A DNA stretch of 64,000 bases, taken from NCBI RefSeq assembly GCF_030814815.1, contig NZ_JAUSVR010000003.1, positions 248,001-312,000 on the forward strand, read 5' to 3'. A program made the position numbers and the translations under genes. Numbering within the stretch: position 1 is the stretch's first letter; each line of letters starts with the position of its first letter. Below, in pieces: positions 48,322-56,913 of the stretch. Below the pieces are notes generated by a model. That model was not told where the DNA came from. It worked only from the letters and a program-made list of their open reading frames with translations, and searched no databases. This stretch comes from Ancylobacter amanitiformis (GTDB lineage Bacteria > Pseudomonadota > Alphaproteobacteria > Rhizobiales > Xanthobacteraceae).

Positions 48322-49848
48322 TCACCACGATTTGAGCGCGCGCAGGGTCGGCGTCTTCTTGTCGAGGTGGCCGGCCATGCGCCCGAGCAGCCGGTCCAGC
48401 AGGTCGATCGCCTCGATCACCGCCGGCCCCTTGTTCAGCATCACGCATTCGGCACGCGCCGCCATGGCGGCATCGGTCATCTCCCCGCGCGAGGGGATGC
48501 CGTCGCGCACCAGATCTTCCAGCACCTGGGTCGCCCAGATCGCCGGCACGGCGGCCGCCTCGCAGATCCACAGCAGTTCTTCCTGCATCTCGGCGAGCCG
48601 CTCGAAGCCGATTTCCGCCGCGAGGTCGCCACGCGCGATCATCACGCTGAAGGGCCCGCTGCGCGCGGCGCGGGCGATGAGGTCCGGCAGGTTCCGCACC
48701 GCCTCCGGCCGCTCGATCTTGGCCATGAGGCCGAGCGGACGGCCGTCCGGGTCGTTGCGCCCGTGGCGGGCGATCGCCGCGTCGAGCAGGTCGAGATCCT
48801 CGGCGCGGCTGACAAAGGAATAGCCGAGCATGTCGGCGCACTCGAGCACGGTGGCGAGGTCGGCATCGTCCTTGGTGGTGAGCGGAGAGAGGCCGAGCGT
48901 GGTATCGGGCAGGTTGATGCCCTTTTCCGGCTTCAGCCGGGTGCCCTGGGCGCGGGCATGGACGATGCGGATCACCGCCTCGCCATCGCCGACGCTTTCG
49001 ACCACGCCCGACACCTTGCCGTCGTCATAGAGTACACGATCGCCGACGCGCAGGCGCGTGACGATTTCCGGCAAGGACACGGCGGCGGCGAAATCGACGC
49101 CGCTGCCGGTGCGCGGCTCGCCCTCGGCGACGAGGCGCATGAGGTCGCCGGTCATCAGCTTGCCGGAGGGCTTGCCCTTCCTGCTCACCGGCAGCACGGC
49201 GCCGGTGCGGATCTTCGGGCCGGCAATGTCCATCAACAGCGTTATGGGGCGCCCCAGCGCCGCGCCGGCGGCCCGCACATGCGCGGCCATGGCGCGCCAG
49301 GCCTCGGCATCGTCATGCGCGCAGTTGATGCGGGCGACGTCCATGCCGTGGCGCGCGAGGTTCATCACATAATCCGGGTCGCCCGCGGCCTCGCTCGGCA
49401 GCGTCACCATGATGCGCGTGTAGCGACCCGCCGGCTCGGGGCCGAAGCTGGTCGCGCTTGCCGCATCGAGCCGGTCCGCGCCGGCGAAGAAGGTCGCGTC
49501 ATCCGGGGCGGGGAAGGGGGCCGGGCGGCCGGCGAGGGCGGCAAGCGCGGCGATCACGGCATCCAGCGTCGGCAGCACGCGGCTCTCCAGCCGGCCGAGC
49601 GAGGACAGGCCGCGCTGCATCAGCTGGCGCTGCAGGTCGCGCAGATCGTGGTGGCGCAGGCTGAGATAGTGGGCGAGATTGACGAGGGCAGGCTCCTCGC
49701 GTTCCGCCGCCGCCGCGAACCGGGCGACGAGCGGCGCGGCGCCCTCAAAGACGGCGGCGCGCAGCGCGAGGACGGCATCGAGCAGCGCGGCGTCGTCGAG
49801 TTCGCCCGCCGGGAGGGTGAAGGAAGGTGCCAGATCCTGAACGTTCAT
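48322..49848 (-). CDS. Atypical pyruvate kinase-like protein
   Basis: A 508-residue protein whose residues ~143-500 resemble the pyruvate kinase barrel: GMDVARINCAHD, DIAGPKIRTG (the canonical ADP-site arginine region), a B-domain-like insert, LMAKIERPEAVRNL, MIARGDLAAEIG, and PAIWATQVLEDLVRDGIPSRGEMTD (read as segments). It differs from classical enzymes: an extra ~140-residue helical N-terminal domain, TLPSEAA where TIGPAS is usual, and no C-terminal allosteric domain, since it ends soon after CVMLNKGP. Catalytic activity is likely but not certain; a regulatory or alternative-substrate role is possible. Transcribed alone. Confidence 0.82.
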   Translation of the reverse strand: MNVQDLAPSFTLPAGELDDAALLDAVLALRAAVFEGAAPLVARFAAAAEREEPALVNLAHYLSLRHHDLRDLQRQLMQRGLSSLGRLESRVLPTLDAVIAALAALAGRPAPFPAPDDATFFAGADRLDAASATSFGPEPAGRYTRIMVTLPSEAAGDPDYVMNLARHGMDVARINCAHDDAEAWRAMAAHVRAAGAALGRPITLLMDIAGPKIRTGAVLPVSRKGKPSGKLMTGDLMRLVAEGEPRTGSGVDFAAAVSLPEIVTRLRVGDRVLYDDGKVSGVVESVGDGEAVIRIVHARAQGTRLKPEKGINLPDTTLGLSPLTTKDDADLATVLECADMLGYSFVSRAEDLDLLDAAIARHGRNDPDGRPLGLMAKIERPEAVRNLPDLIARAARSGPFSVMIARGDLAAEIGFERLAEMQEELLWICEAAAVPAIWATQVLEDLVRDGIPSRGEMTDAAMAARAECVMLNKGPAVIEAIDLLDRLLGRMAGHLDKKTPTLRALKSW

Positions 49849-49999
49849 CGCCTGAAGGCTCCTGCGCGTGAGAGCGCCAAGCTAGGCAGATGATGTTACG
49901 CGCCCGTGACCAGAGCCTTCTTGATATAGGTCATCCAGTATACCCCACGGGCGCAGATGAAGCTCAGTACAGACAAGATTTGACCAGCGCGGACTCGTG

Positions 50000-50230
50000 T
50001 CATTCCGAGCCGGGCGACTGGCCCCGACGGTGGATGACGGCCCGGTGATAGGTGGTGGGCTGGCCGTTGGCGCCGCGATTGCGGTTCACCTGGCCTTCCT
50101 GACTTAACCTGTCGAGCGTTTCCTGGATGTCTTTCTGCATGTCCTTCGCATAGGCCTCGGATACCGCCTCGACCGTCAGGCCGCCGCGCGAGCGGCCCAC
50201 GATCGCCAGTACCCGTTCTTCCAGATCCAT
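50000..50230 (-). CDS. Small winged-helix-like protein of unknown function
   Basis: A 76-residue protein starting MDLEERVLAIVGRSRGGLTV, with a helix-turn-helix-like middle (VEAVSEAYAKDMQKDIQETLDRLSQEGQV) and a basic beta-hairpin-like end (NRNRGANGQPTTYHRAVIHRR). This layout suggests a small winged helix, perhaps DNA-binding, but I do not recognise the family. GGGGAGAG stands well before the ATG at 50230. It is divergent from ffh, 275 bp away. Confidence 0.65.
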   Translation of the reverse strand: MDLEERVLAIVGRSRGGLTVEAVSEAYAKDMQKDIQETLDRLSQEGQVNRNRGANGQPTTYHRAVIHRRGQSPGSE

Positions 50231-50505
50231 GATGCTCTCCCCTGCGTCGTCGTGAATCACGCTAGCATGCCGGGGGCAAGATTTGGGGAGTCCGGCGCGA
50301 TCGAACAGGCCCCGGCGCGGGGAAAGGCACCCATTTCTTGACTCCGCCGCCGTCCCACGGTAAAGCCCGGCCATCCTCGCATAGTCGCGAGCCGACCCGC
50401 CGCCCGGACCTTGAGTCCGGAGGTTAACGCCCGACAGCGCGATGCGCCCTCGGGCGCGTTCGGCATTGCGTGTCTTTCCGCGGGGACATGGAGCTGAGCG
50501 AACGC

Positions 50506-52071
50506 ATGTTCGATTCATTGAGCGACCGCCTCGGCGGCATACTCGACCGGCTGAAACGACGCGGCGCCCTCACCGAGGCCGACGTGAACGAGGCCATGCG
50601 CGAGGTGCGTCGGGCGCTGATCGAGGCCGACGTGGCGCTCGACGTGGTGCGCTCCTTCACCGATCGGGTGCGCACGCGCGCCGTGGGCGCCGAGGTGATC
50701 AAGTCGATCACCCCCGGCCAGATGGTGGTGAAGATCGTTCATGACGAACTCATCGCCATGCTCGGCTCCGACGCCAAGCCGATCGACCTCGATGCCGCCC
50801 CGCCGGTTCCGGTGCTGATGGTCGGCCTGCAGGGCTCGGGCAAGACCACCTCCACCGCCAAGATCGCCAAGCGCCTCACCGAGCGGTCGAACCGCAAGGT
50901 GCTGATGGCCTCGCTCGACACCCGCCGCCCGGCGGCGATGGAGCAGCTGGCCACGCTCGGCCAGCAGGTCAATGTCGCCACCCTGCCGATCGTCGCCGGC
51001 CAGTCCGCCGTGCAGATCGCGCGGCGCGCGATGGAGGCCGCCCGCCTCGGCGGCTACGACGTCGTGATGCTCGACACCGCCGGCCGCGTCACGCTCGACG
51101 AGGCGCTGATGGCCGAGGTGGCGGAGGTGAAGGCGGCGACGCAGCCGCATGAAGTGCTGCTCGTCGCCGACAGCCTCACCGGCCAGGACGCCGTGACCAC
51201 CGCCAAGGCTTTCGACGAGCGCGTCGGCCTCACCGGCATCGTGCTGACCCGTGCCGATGGCGATGGCCGCGGCGGTGCGGCGCTCTCCATGCGCGCCGTC
51301 ACCGGCAAGCCGATCAAGCTCATCGGCACCGGCGAGAAGATGGACGCGCTGGAGGATTTCGATCCCCGCCGCGTCGCCGGGCGCATTCTCGGCATGGGCG
51401 ACGTGGTGTCGCTGGTCGAGAAGGCGGTTGAGAATATCGACGCCGAAAAGGCGATGGCCGCCGCCGAGCGCATGCGCAAGGGGCAGTTCGACCTTGAAGA
51501 CCTGCGCATGCAGCTCGACCAGATGGAAAAGCTCGGCGGTCTCGGCGGGCTGATGGGCATGCTGCCCGGGGTCGGCAAGATGAAGAACCAGCTTGCCGCG
51601 TCCGGCATGAATGACGGTGTCATCAAGCGCCAGAAGGCCATCATCGATTCGATGACCCGCAAGGAGCGGCGCAACCCGAAGCTGATGGACGGCTCGCGCC
51701 GCAAGCGCATCGCCGCCGGCTCCGGCACCAAGGTGGAAGAGGTCAACCGCCTGATGAAGATGCACCGCCAGATGGCGGACATGATGAAGGCGATGGGCGC
51801 CAACGCGGCCGGCAAGCGCGGCGGCCCGATGGCGGGCCTCGCCTCGATGTTCGGCCTCGGCGGGGGCGGCGGCATGGGCGGCATGCCCAGCCCCGAGCAG
51901 CTCAAGCAGATGGCCGAGAAGATGCCGGGCGGCGGGGCCTCGGGCCCCGGCGGGTTGCCGAACCTGCCGCCGAATTTCCCCGGCAACATGCCGGGCGGCT
52001 TCCCCGGTCTTGGCAAGCCGGGCGGCTTTCCCGGCCTGCCGGGCTTTGGCAAGGGGCCGAAGAAGAAGTGA
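50506..52071 (+). CDS. ffh: Signal recognition particle protein Ffh
   Basis: A 521-residue SRP54 homologue that binds signal sequences with 4.5S RNA and docks with FtsY. N domain (MFDSLSDRLGGILDRLKRRG), then G domain with Walker A GLQGSGKTTS (about 107-116), DTRRPAA, MLDTAGR and TRADGDGRGGAAL. The methionine-rich M domain includes GVGKMKNQLAASGM and IIDSMTRKERRNPKLMDGSRRKRIAAGSG. The last ~80 residues are an unusual Gly/Pro/Met-rich tail (FGLGGGGGMGG, PGGFPGLGKPGGFPG). Start chosen at MFDSL (50506); ATG 50488 is in frame. First gene of the rpsP-rimM-trmD-rplS block. Confidence 0.96.
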   Translation: MFDSLSDRLGGILDRLKRRGALTEADVNEAMREVRRALIEADVALDVVRSFTDRVRTRAVGAEVIKSITPGQMVVKIVHDELIAMLGSDAKPIDLDAAPPVPVLMVGLQGSGKTTSTAKIAKRLTERSNRKVLMASLDTRRPAAMEQLATLGQQVNVATLPIVAGQSAVQIARRAMEAARLGGYDVVMLDTAGRVTLDEALMAEVAEVKAATQPHEVLLVADSLTGQDAVTTAKAFDERVGLTGIVLTRADGDGRGGAALSMRAVTGKPIKLIGTGEKMDALEDFDPRRVAGRILGMGDVVSLVEKAVENIDAEKAMAAAERMRKGQFDLEDLRMQLDQMEKLGGLGGLMGMLPGVGKMKNQLAASGMNDGVIKRQKAIIDSMTRKERRNPKLMDGSRRKRIAAGSGTKVEEVNRLMKMHRQMADMMKAMGANAAGKRGGPMAGLASMFGLGGGGGMGGMPSPEQLKQMAEKMPGGGASGPGGLPNLPPNFPGNMPGGFPGLGKPGGFPGLPGFGKGPKKK

Positions 52072-52083
52072 GCGTTTGAACAT

Positions 52084-52192
52084 CCGTCATCCCGGACGGT
52101 GCCTCAAGCGCCGATCCGGGATCGTTCTCCGCCTTGGGCGGCATGCGATCCCGGATCGGCGTTCGTGACGCCTTCGTCATCCGGGATGACGG
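52084..52192. repeat. Nested inverted repeat between ffh and rpsP
   Basis: Outer arms ccgtcatcccgga (52084-52096) and tccgggatgacgg (52180-52192) are perfect 13-bp complements. Inner arms cgccgatccgggatcg (52109-52124) and cgatcccggatcggcg (52146-52161) are perfect 16-bp complements. The transcript could fold into one long cruciform-like hairpin. Similar gtcatcccgga...gccgatccgggatc sequences are common between genes in this group of bacteria, from memory. Confidence 0.9.
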
Positions 52193-52234
52193 CCGACACC
52201 GAAAAACAGAACAGACACACTGAAAGGAAGACCC

Positions 52235-52603
52235 ATGTCCCTCAAGATTCGTCTCGCCCGTGGCGGCGCCAAGAAGCGTCCCTATTACCGCATCGTCGTC
52301 GCCGATTCGCGCTCCCCGCGCGATGGCCGCTTCATCGAGAAGATCGGCACCTTCGATCCGCTGAAGCCCAAGGACGCCGCCGACCGCTTCACCCTCGACG
52401 TGGAGAAGGCCAAGGCCTGGCTCGCCAAGGGCGCCCAGCCGACCGACCGCGTCGCCCGCTTCCTTGACAGCCTCGAACTGGTCAAGCGCGCCGCCCGCAA
52501 CAACCCGGAGAAGGCCGTTCCCGGCAAGAAGGCGCAGGAGCGCGCCGCCGAAGCCGCCAAGGCCGCTGAAGCCGCCGCCGCGGCTGCTGCCTCCGCCGAG
52601 TGA
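52235..52603 (+). CDS. rpsP: 30S ribosomal protein S16
   Basis: A 122-residue S16. It begins [20 protein letters not shown] and continues [46 protein letters not shown]. The C terminus has a lysine- and alanine-rich extension ([19 protein letters not shown]) beyond the ~80-residue core, as in many rhizobia. GGAAG precedes the ATG. It assembles into the small ribosomal subunit. Confidence 0.98.
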   Translation: MSLKIRLARGGAKKRPYYRIVVADSRSPRDGRFIEKIGTFDPLKPKDAADRFTLDVEKAKAWLAKGAQPTDRVARFLDSLELVKRAARNNPEKAVPGKKAQERAAEAAKAAEAAAAAAASAE

Positions 52604-52614
52604 GGCTTTCGTCA

Positions 52615-52722
52615 CCTCTCCCCATCGGGGAGAGGTCGGCCCTCCGGGCCGGGTGAGGGGGTCTTGCCTGCCCATCCGGCGACAGGCCCCTCACCCCGAC
52701 CCTCTCCCCGTCGGGGAGAGGG
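52615..52722. repeat. REP-like palindromic repeat between rpsP and rimM
   Basis: CCTCTCCCC-ATC-GGGGAGAGG (52615-52635), then a GGCCC/GGGCC hairpin, GTGAGGGG, and a mirror copy CCCCTCACCCCGACCCTC with TCTCCCCGTCGGGGAGA ending at 52722. The two halves form a large imperfect inverted repeat. The same core occurs between cobS and cobT at 25.1 kb. Confidence 0.85.
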
Positions 52723-52746
52723 AGCACGCAGCGCTGGACCCTGCCC

Positions 52747-53289
52747 ATGCCGAACGACCTCGTCATGCTCGCCCGCATCGGCGCCCCGCACGGGGTGAGG
52801 GGCGAGGTGCGGCTGTTCATCTTCGCGCAGAATCCCGATGCGCTCGGCGAATACGGCCCGCTCTCCGACGAAGGCGGCACGCGCACCTTCCGCATCAGGA
52901 CGATGCGGCCCGCGAAGGAGCATTTCGTCGCCCGCATCGAGGGCGTCGACACGCGCGAGCAGGCCGAAGCGCTGACCAATACCGGCCTTTATGTCGCGCG
53001 CAGCCTGCTGCCTCCGCCCGATGACGCGGACGATTTCTACCATTCCGATCTCATCGGGCTCAAAGCGGTGACGCCGGAGGGCGCGCCCTTCGGCAAGGTC
53101 GCGGCGGTGCATGATTTCGGCGCCGGCGATATTCTGGAGATCGTGCCCGAGGGCGGCGGCAAGACCGTGATGCTGCCCTTTACCCGCGCGGTGGTGCCGA
53201 GCGTGGACGTGAAGGGCGGGCTCGTCGTGGTCGATGCCGGCGAATGGGCGCGCGAGGAGGCCCCGCCTCCCGAGGCGGACCAGAGCTAG
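52747..53289 (+). CDS. rimM: Ribosome maturation factor RimM
   Basis: A 180-residue RimM, which binds S19 and helps mature the 30S head. The N-terminal RimM domain (LARIGAPHGVRGEVRLFIF) is followed by a PRC-barrel domain (DLIGLKAVTPEGAPFGKVAAVHDFGAGDILEI) and a PFTRAVVPSVDVKGG C-terminal strand. Length is typical. Between rpsP and trmD as in most bacteria. Confidence 0.95.
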   Translation: MPNDLVMLARIGAPHGVRGEVRLFIFAQNPDALGEYGPLSDEGGTRTFRIRTMRPAKEHFVARIEGVDTREQAEALTNTGLYVARSLLPPPDDADDFYHSDLIGLKAVTPEGAPFGKVAAVHDFGAGDILEIVPEGGGKTVMLPFTRAVVPSVDVKGGLVVVDAGEWAREEAPPPEADQS

Positions 53290-53298
53290 GCGCGGCAC

Positions 53299-54018
53299 AT
53301 GTGGCGCGCCTCGGTTCTCACCATTTTTCCCGAGATGTTCCCCGGCCCGCTCGGCGTCTCGCTTGCCGGGCGCGCGCTCGGGCAGGGCGCTTGGGGGCTT
53401 GAGACCGTCGACCCGCGCCTGCACGCCACCGACCGCCACCGCTCGGTGGACGACACCCCGGCCGGCGGCGGGCCGGGCATGGTGATGCGCGTGGATGTGC
53501 TGGCCCGCGCGGTCGACGCTGCGGCGCCCGAGGGCGATGCCCGTCCGCGCCTTCTCATGACCCCGCGCGGTGCCCCGCTGACGCAGGCCCGCGTGCGCGA
53601 TCTGGCGGCGGGGGAGGGGGTCGTCCTTGTCTGCGGCCGCTTCGAGGGTGTCGACGACCGGCTGGTCGCGGCGCGCGGGCTGGAAGAGGTCTCGGTCGGC
53701 GACGTGGTGCTCTCCGGGGGGGAGATTGGCGCGCTGGTGCTGCTCGACGCCTGCGTGCGCCTGCTGCCCGGGGTGATGGGGCACCCCGAATCCGGCACCG
53801 AGGAGAGTTTTTCGGCCGGGCTGCTGGAATATCCGCAATATACGAGGCCGCAGAGCTTCGAGGGGATGGAGATCCCCGCCATCCTCACCTCGGGCGATCA
53901 CGCGAAGGTGGCCCGCTGGCGCCGTGAGCAGGCGGAAGCGGTGACGCGGGCGCGGCGGCCGGACCTGTGGGCGGCCCATGCCGCCGCGCATGACCGTTCT
54001 GCGACGAAGAAGGCATGA
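53299..54018 (+). CDS. trmD: tRNA (guanine-N1)-methyltransferase TrmD
   Basis: A 239-residue SPOUT methyltransferase making m1G37 in tRNAs to prevent frameshifting. It begins [49 protein letters not shown] and the knot region [19 protein letters not shown] are all present. The ATG at 53299 is 9 bp after the rimM stop. Confidence 0.97.
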   Translation: MWRASVLTIFPEMFPGPLGVSLAGRALGQGAWGLETVDPRLHATDRHRSVDDTPAGGGPGMVMRVDVLARAVDAAAPEGDARPRLLMTPRGAPLTQARVRDLAAGEGVVLVCGRFEGVDDRLVAARGLEEVSVGDVVLSGGEIGALVLLDACVRLLPGVMGHPESGTEESFSAGLLEYPQYTRPQSFEGMEIPAILTSGDHAKVARWRREQAEAVTRARRPDLWAAHAAAHDRSATKKA

Positions 54019-54114
54019 CAAGCGGCCCGACTTCGCGTATAGGGCGCGCCATCACTACCAACTGACAACAGCAAGATGCGAACGGCAAAGGCCGATTTCG
54101 CCTGAGGTGATAAA

Positions 54115-54522
54115 ATGGTCGATATTATCCGCGAGCTCGACATCGAGCAGGCTGCCAAGCTTTCCGAAATCCGGGCCATTCCCGATTTCCAGCCGGGCGA
54201 CACCGTCATCGTCAACGTGAAGGTGAAGGAAGGCGAGCGCACCCGCGTTCAGGCCTATGAAGGCGTCGTGATCGCGCGCTCCGGCGGCGGCATCAACGAG
54301 AACTTCACCGTCCGCAAGATTTCCTATGGCGAGGGTGTCGAGCGCGTTTTCCCGCTCTTCTCGCCGAACATCGACAGCCTGAAGGTTGTCCGTCGCGGCA
54401 AGGTGCGCCGCGCCAAGCTCTATTACCTGCGCGATCGTCGCGGCAAGGCCGCCCGCATCACCGAGCGCCAGGACAAGAACGCCGCCAGCCGCAAGAAGGG
54501 CGCGCCGGTCGCCGCCGAGTGA
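54115..54522 (+). CDS. rplS: 50S ribosomal protein L19
   Basis: A 135-residue L19 with [46 protein letters not shown] and the [24 protein letters not shown] core. It sits at the subunit interface. A short basic/Ala extension ends KKGAPVAAE. Last gene of the ffh-rplS block, followed by a strong terminator. Confidence 0.98.
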   Translation: MVDIIRELDIEQAAKLSEIRAIPDFQPGDTVIVNVKVKEGERTRVQAYEGVVIARSGGGINENFTVRKISYGEGVERVFPLFSPNIDSLKVVRRGKVRRAKLYYLRDRRGKAARITERQDKNAASRKKGAPVAAE

Positions 54523-54549
54523 TCTCCGTTTTCTGACATGGCTGACGAC

Positions 54550-54580
54550 AAGGCCGGGGCATGCCCCGGCCTTTTGTTTG
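54550..54580 (+). terminator. Rho-independent terminator after rplS
   Basis: A perfect 11-bp stem (aaggccggggc 54550-54560, gccccggcctt 54563-54573) with a minimal loop, followed by TTGTTTG. It starts 28 bp after the rplS stop and marks the end of the ffh-rplS block. Confidence 0.85.
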
Positions 54581-54636
54581 TCGGGACGCCCCCGCGAGGG
54601 GCGCGTGGCGGGGGCGTGGCGGCGGCGCGCGCGCCT

Positions 54637-54882
54637 TCAGCAATCCTTGATGTGTCGCACGCGGGTATTGGTCTGCTGCTCGACAATCAGCGTGCCATCG
54701 CCGAGGAAAGCCGCCTGCATCACGGTGGCAAAGTCGGGCTTGCGCAGCGGGCAGGTGATGAGCTGGGTCTCGCGGGCGACAGGTTTCGCCTGCACCGTCA
54801 CCTCAACCCGATTGCGGTTTTCAACCGAAGCAACGAGCGCGCCGATGGCGGCCAGAATCAGGGCGATATCGGTTGCGCGCAT
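54637..54882 (-). CDS. Small exported or membrane-anchored hypothetical protein
   Basis: An 81-residue protein starting MRATDIALILAAIGALVASV, a hydrophobic N terminus that may be a signal peptide or anchor. A basic and polar domain with two Cys (TCPLRKPDF; HIKDC at the very end) follows. I do not recognise the family. Codon use is less GC-biased than its neighbours. It converges on the rplS terminator. Confidence 0.5.
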   Translation of the reverse strand: MRATDIALILAAIGALVASVENRNRVEVTVQAKPVARETQLITCPLRKPDFATVMQAAFLGDGTLIVEQQTNTRVRHIKDC

Positions 54883-55441
54883 GTGCGGCTCCAGAATTGA
54901 TGGAGCAGCGTAACGCAGCGTCATCTATTGCGCTACATATCAATGACGCAGCGGCATTTGTGGAAATCACGGCCGAAATCTGCGGTCACTACTCAATAAT
55001 ACATTATTTCAGCATGACGGGCGCGTGCTTGCGGAAGCGCGCGGGTGTTCCCATCTGACGGGTCGGTATCCGTGCGTCTCTGGCCGCGACGGATTGCCGC
55101 CCGATTGTTCGCGGCGGTGAGACTTGCTAGAAGAGTTCCATGATCAGCATGCCGGACATCAAGGCAGGGGCGAGCCGGGACGCGGAGCATTCCGCGGCTT
55201 GCGGCGGCGTGCGTCCGGAAGTCCGCCGTCGCCTGCCGACCACCATCGGCTTTGCCGCCGTGCCGGACCATGTCCGCCTGCCGTCGCGCTTTTTCGGCCG
55301 CTTCACCGCCAGCGCGGTCGCGGGGCTTAGCTGAGCGCGGTCCGGGGCGATCACGCCCCCGGCCGCGCGTGCGAGCCAGGTGATTGCCAACCTGACGGCT
55401 TGCGAGCCCCGTCATGACACCCTCCTTCAAGAGACGCCGAC
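54883..55441. other. 559-bp region upstream of leuC, no firm gene
   Basis: The first part is AT-richer than the rest of the window and contains the palindrome AATAAT-AC-ATTATT (54995-55008), a possible operator or promoter element. A 64-codon open frame (55140-55334, plus strand) has no recognisable domain and weak start context; I do not call it as a gene. No leucine-rich leader peptide or T-box-like structure is evident before leuC. Confidence 0.35.
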
Positions 55442-56863
55442 ATGAGCACGTCTGCCCCCCGTACCCTGTACGACAAGATTTTCGAGGACCACGTTGTTGA
55501 ACGGCAGGAAGACGGCACCTGCCTGCTCTATATCGACCGCCATCTCGTGCATGAGGTGACGAGCCCGCAGGCCTTCGAGGGGCTGCGCCTCGCCGGACGC
55601 CGCGTGCACGCGCCCACCAAGACGCTGGCCGTGGTCGACCACAACGTGCCCACCACCGACCGCCGTTTCGGCATCGACGATCCCGAAAGCCGTACCCAGG
55701 TCGAGACGCTGGCCGAGAACGCGCGCGATTTCGGCATCGAGTATTTCAACGAGCTCGACCGGCGCCAGGGCATCGTCCACGTCATCGGCCCGGAGCAGGG
55801 CTTCACCCTGCCGGGCACGACCATCGTGTGCGGCGACAGCCACACCTCGACGCATGGCGCGTTCGGCGCGCTCGCGCAGGGCATCGGCACGTCGGAGGTC
55901 GAGCACGTGCTGGCCACCCAGACGCTGATCCAGCGCAAGGCGCGGAACATGCGCGTCAGCGTCGACGGCACGCTGCCCGAGGGCGTGACCGCCAAGGACG
56001 TGACGCTCGCCATCATCGGCGCCACCGGCACCGCGGGCGGCACCGGCCATGTCATCGAATATTCCGGCGAGGTGTTTCGCAACCTGACGATGGAAGGCCG
56101 CATGACGGTCTGCAACATGTCCATCGAGGGCGGCGCGCGGGCCGGCATGATCGCGCCCGACGAGACCACCTATGCCTATGTGAAGGACCGCCCGCGCGCG
56201 CCGAAGGGTGCGGCCTGGGACGCCGCGCTGCGCTATTGGGACACGCTGCGCACGGATGACGGCGCGTTCTTCGACAAGGAAATCCGGCTCGACGGCTCGG
56301 CTCTGCCGCCCATCGTCTCCTGGGGCACCAGCCCGGAGGATGTCATCTCGGTCGAGGGGCTGGTTCCCGATCCCGAACTGATCGAGGACGAGGGCCGGCG
56401 CGACGCCAAGAAGCGGGCGCTCGCCTATATGGGGCTGACGCCGGGGACGAAGATTACCGACATCACCATCGACAAGGTGTTCATCGGCTCCTGCACCAAT
56501 GCCCGCATCGAGGATCTGCGCGCGGCGGCGAAGGTGATCGCCGGGCACACGGTGCGCGAGGGCGTGTCGGGGATGGTGGTTCCCGGCTCCGGCCTGGTGA
56601 AGCTGCAGGCCGAGGCGGAGGGGCTGGACGCCATCTTCCGGGCGGCGGGCTTCGACTGGCGCGAGCCGGGCTGCTCCATGTGCCTGGGCATGAATGCCGA
56701 CAAGATCGGCCCCGGGCAGCGCTGCGCCTCCACCTCGAACCGCAATTTCGAGGGGCGGCAGGGCCACAAGGCGCGCACGCATCTCGTCTCGCCGGCCATG
56801 GCGGCGGCGGCGGCCATTGCCGGCCGCTTCGTCGACATCCGCCAGTGGCCCTATTCGAACTGA
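55442..56863 (+). CDS. leuC: 3-isopropylmalate dehydratase large subunit
   Basis: A 473-residue aconitase-family LeuC, isomerising 2- to 3-isopropylmalate in leucine synthesis with LeuD. The [4Fe-4S] ligands are Cys351 ([13 protein letters not shown]), Cys411 and Cys414 (CSMCLGMN). [23 protein letters not shown] and ATQTLIQRK are typical. The GAGACG-preceded ATG at 55442 gives the usual N terminus. leuD is 2.85 kb downstream rather than adjacent. Confidence 0.97.
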   Translation: MSTSAPRTLYDKIFEDHVVERQEDGTCLLYIDRHLVHEVTSPQAFEGLRLAGRRVHAPTKTLAVVDHNVPTTDRRFGIDDPESRTQVETLAENARDFGIEYFNELDRRQGIVHVIGPEQGFTLPGTTIVCGDSHTSTHGAFGALAQGIGTSEVEHVLATQTLIQRKARNMRVSVDGTLPEGVTAKDVTLAIIGATGTAGGTGHVIEYSGEVFRNLTMEGRMTVCNMSIEGGARAGMIAPDETTYAYVKDRPRAPKGAAWDAALRYWDTLRTDDGAFFDKEIRLDGSALPPIVSWGTSPEDVISVEGLVPDPELIEDEGRRDAKKRALAYMGLTPGTKITDITIDKVFIGSCTNARIEDLRAAAKVIAGHTVREGVSGMVVPGSGLVKLQAEAEGLDAIFRAAGFDWREPGCSMCLGMNADKIGPGQRCASTSNRNFEGRQGHKARTHLVSPAMAAAAAIAGRFVDIRQWPYSN

Positions 56864-56871
56864 TCGAATGG

Positions 56872-56905
56872 ACGCGGCCCGGCTCCTCGCGGGGCCGGGC
56901 CGCGT
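56872..56905. terminator. Hairpin between leuC and the Gly/His-rich gene
   Basis: A perfect 12-bp stem (acgcggcccggc 56872-56883, gccgggccgcgt 56894-56905) with a 10-base loop, 8 bp after the leuC stop and 8 bp before the end of the convergent gene. There is no T-run on either side. It is probably a shared terminator. Confidence 0.6.
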
Positions 56906-56913
56906 CGCGTTGC

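Noticed and set aside
55140..55334. Possible 64-residue gene upstream of leuC
   Set aside because: No recognisable domain, no clear ribosome-binding site, and comparably open frames on the opposite strand; kept only as a note in the intergenic entry.
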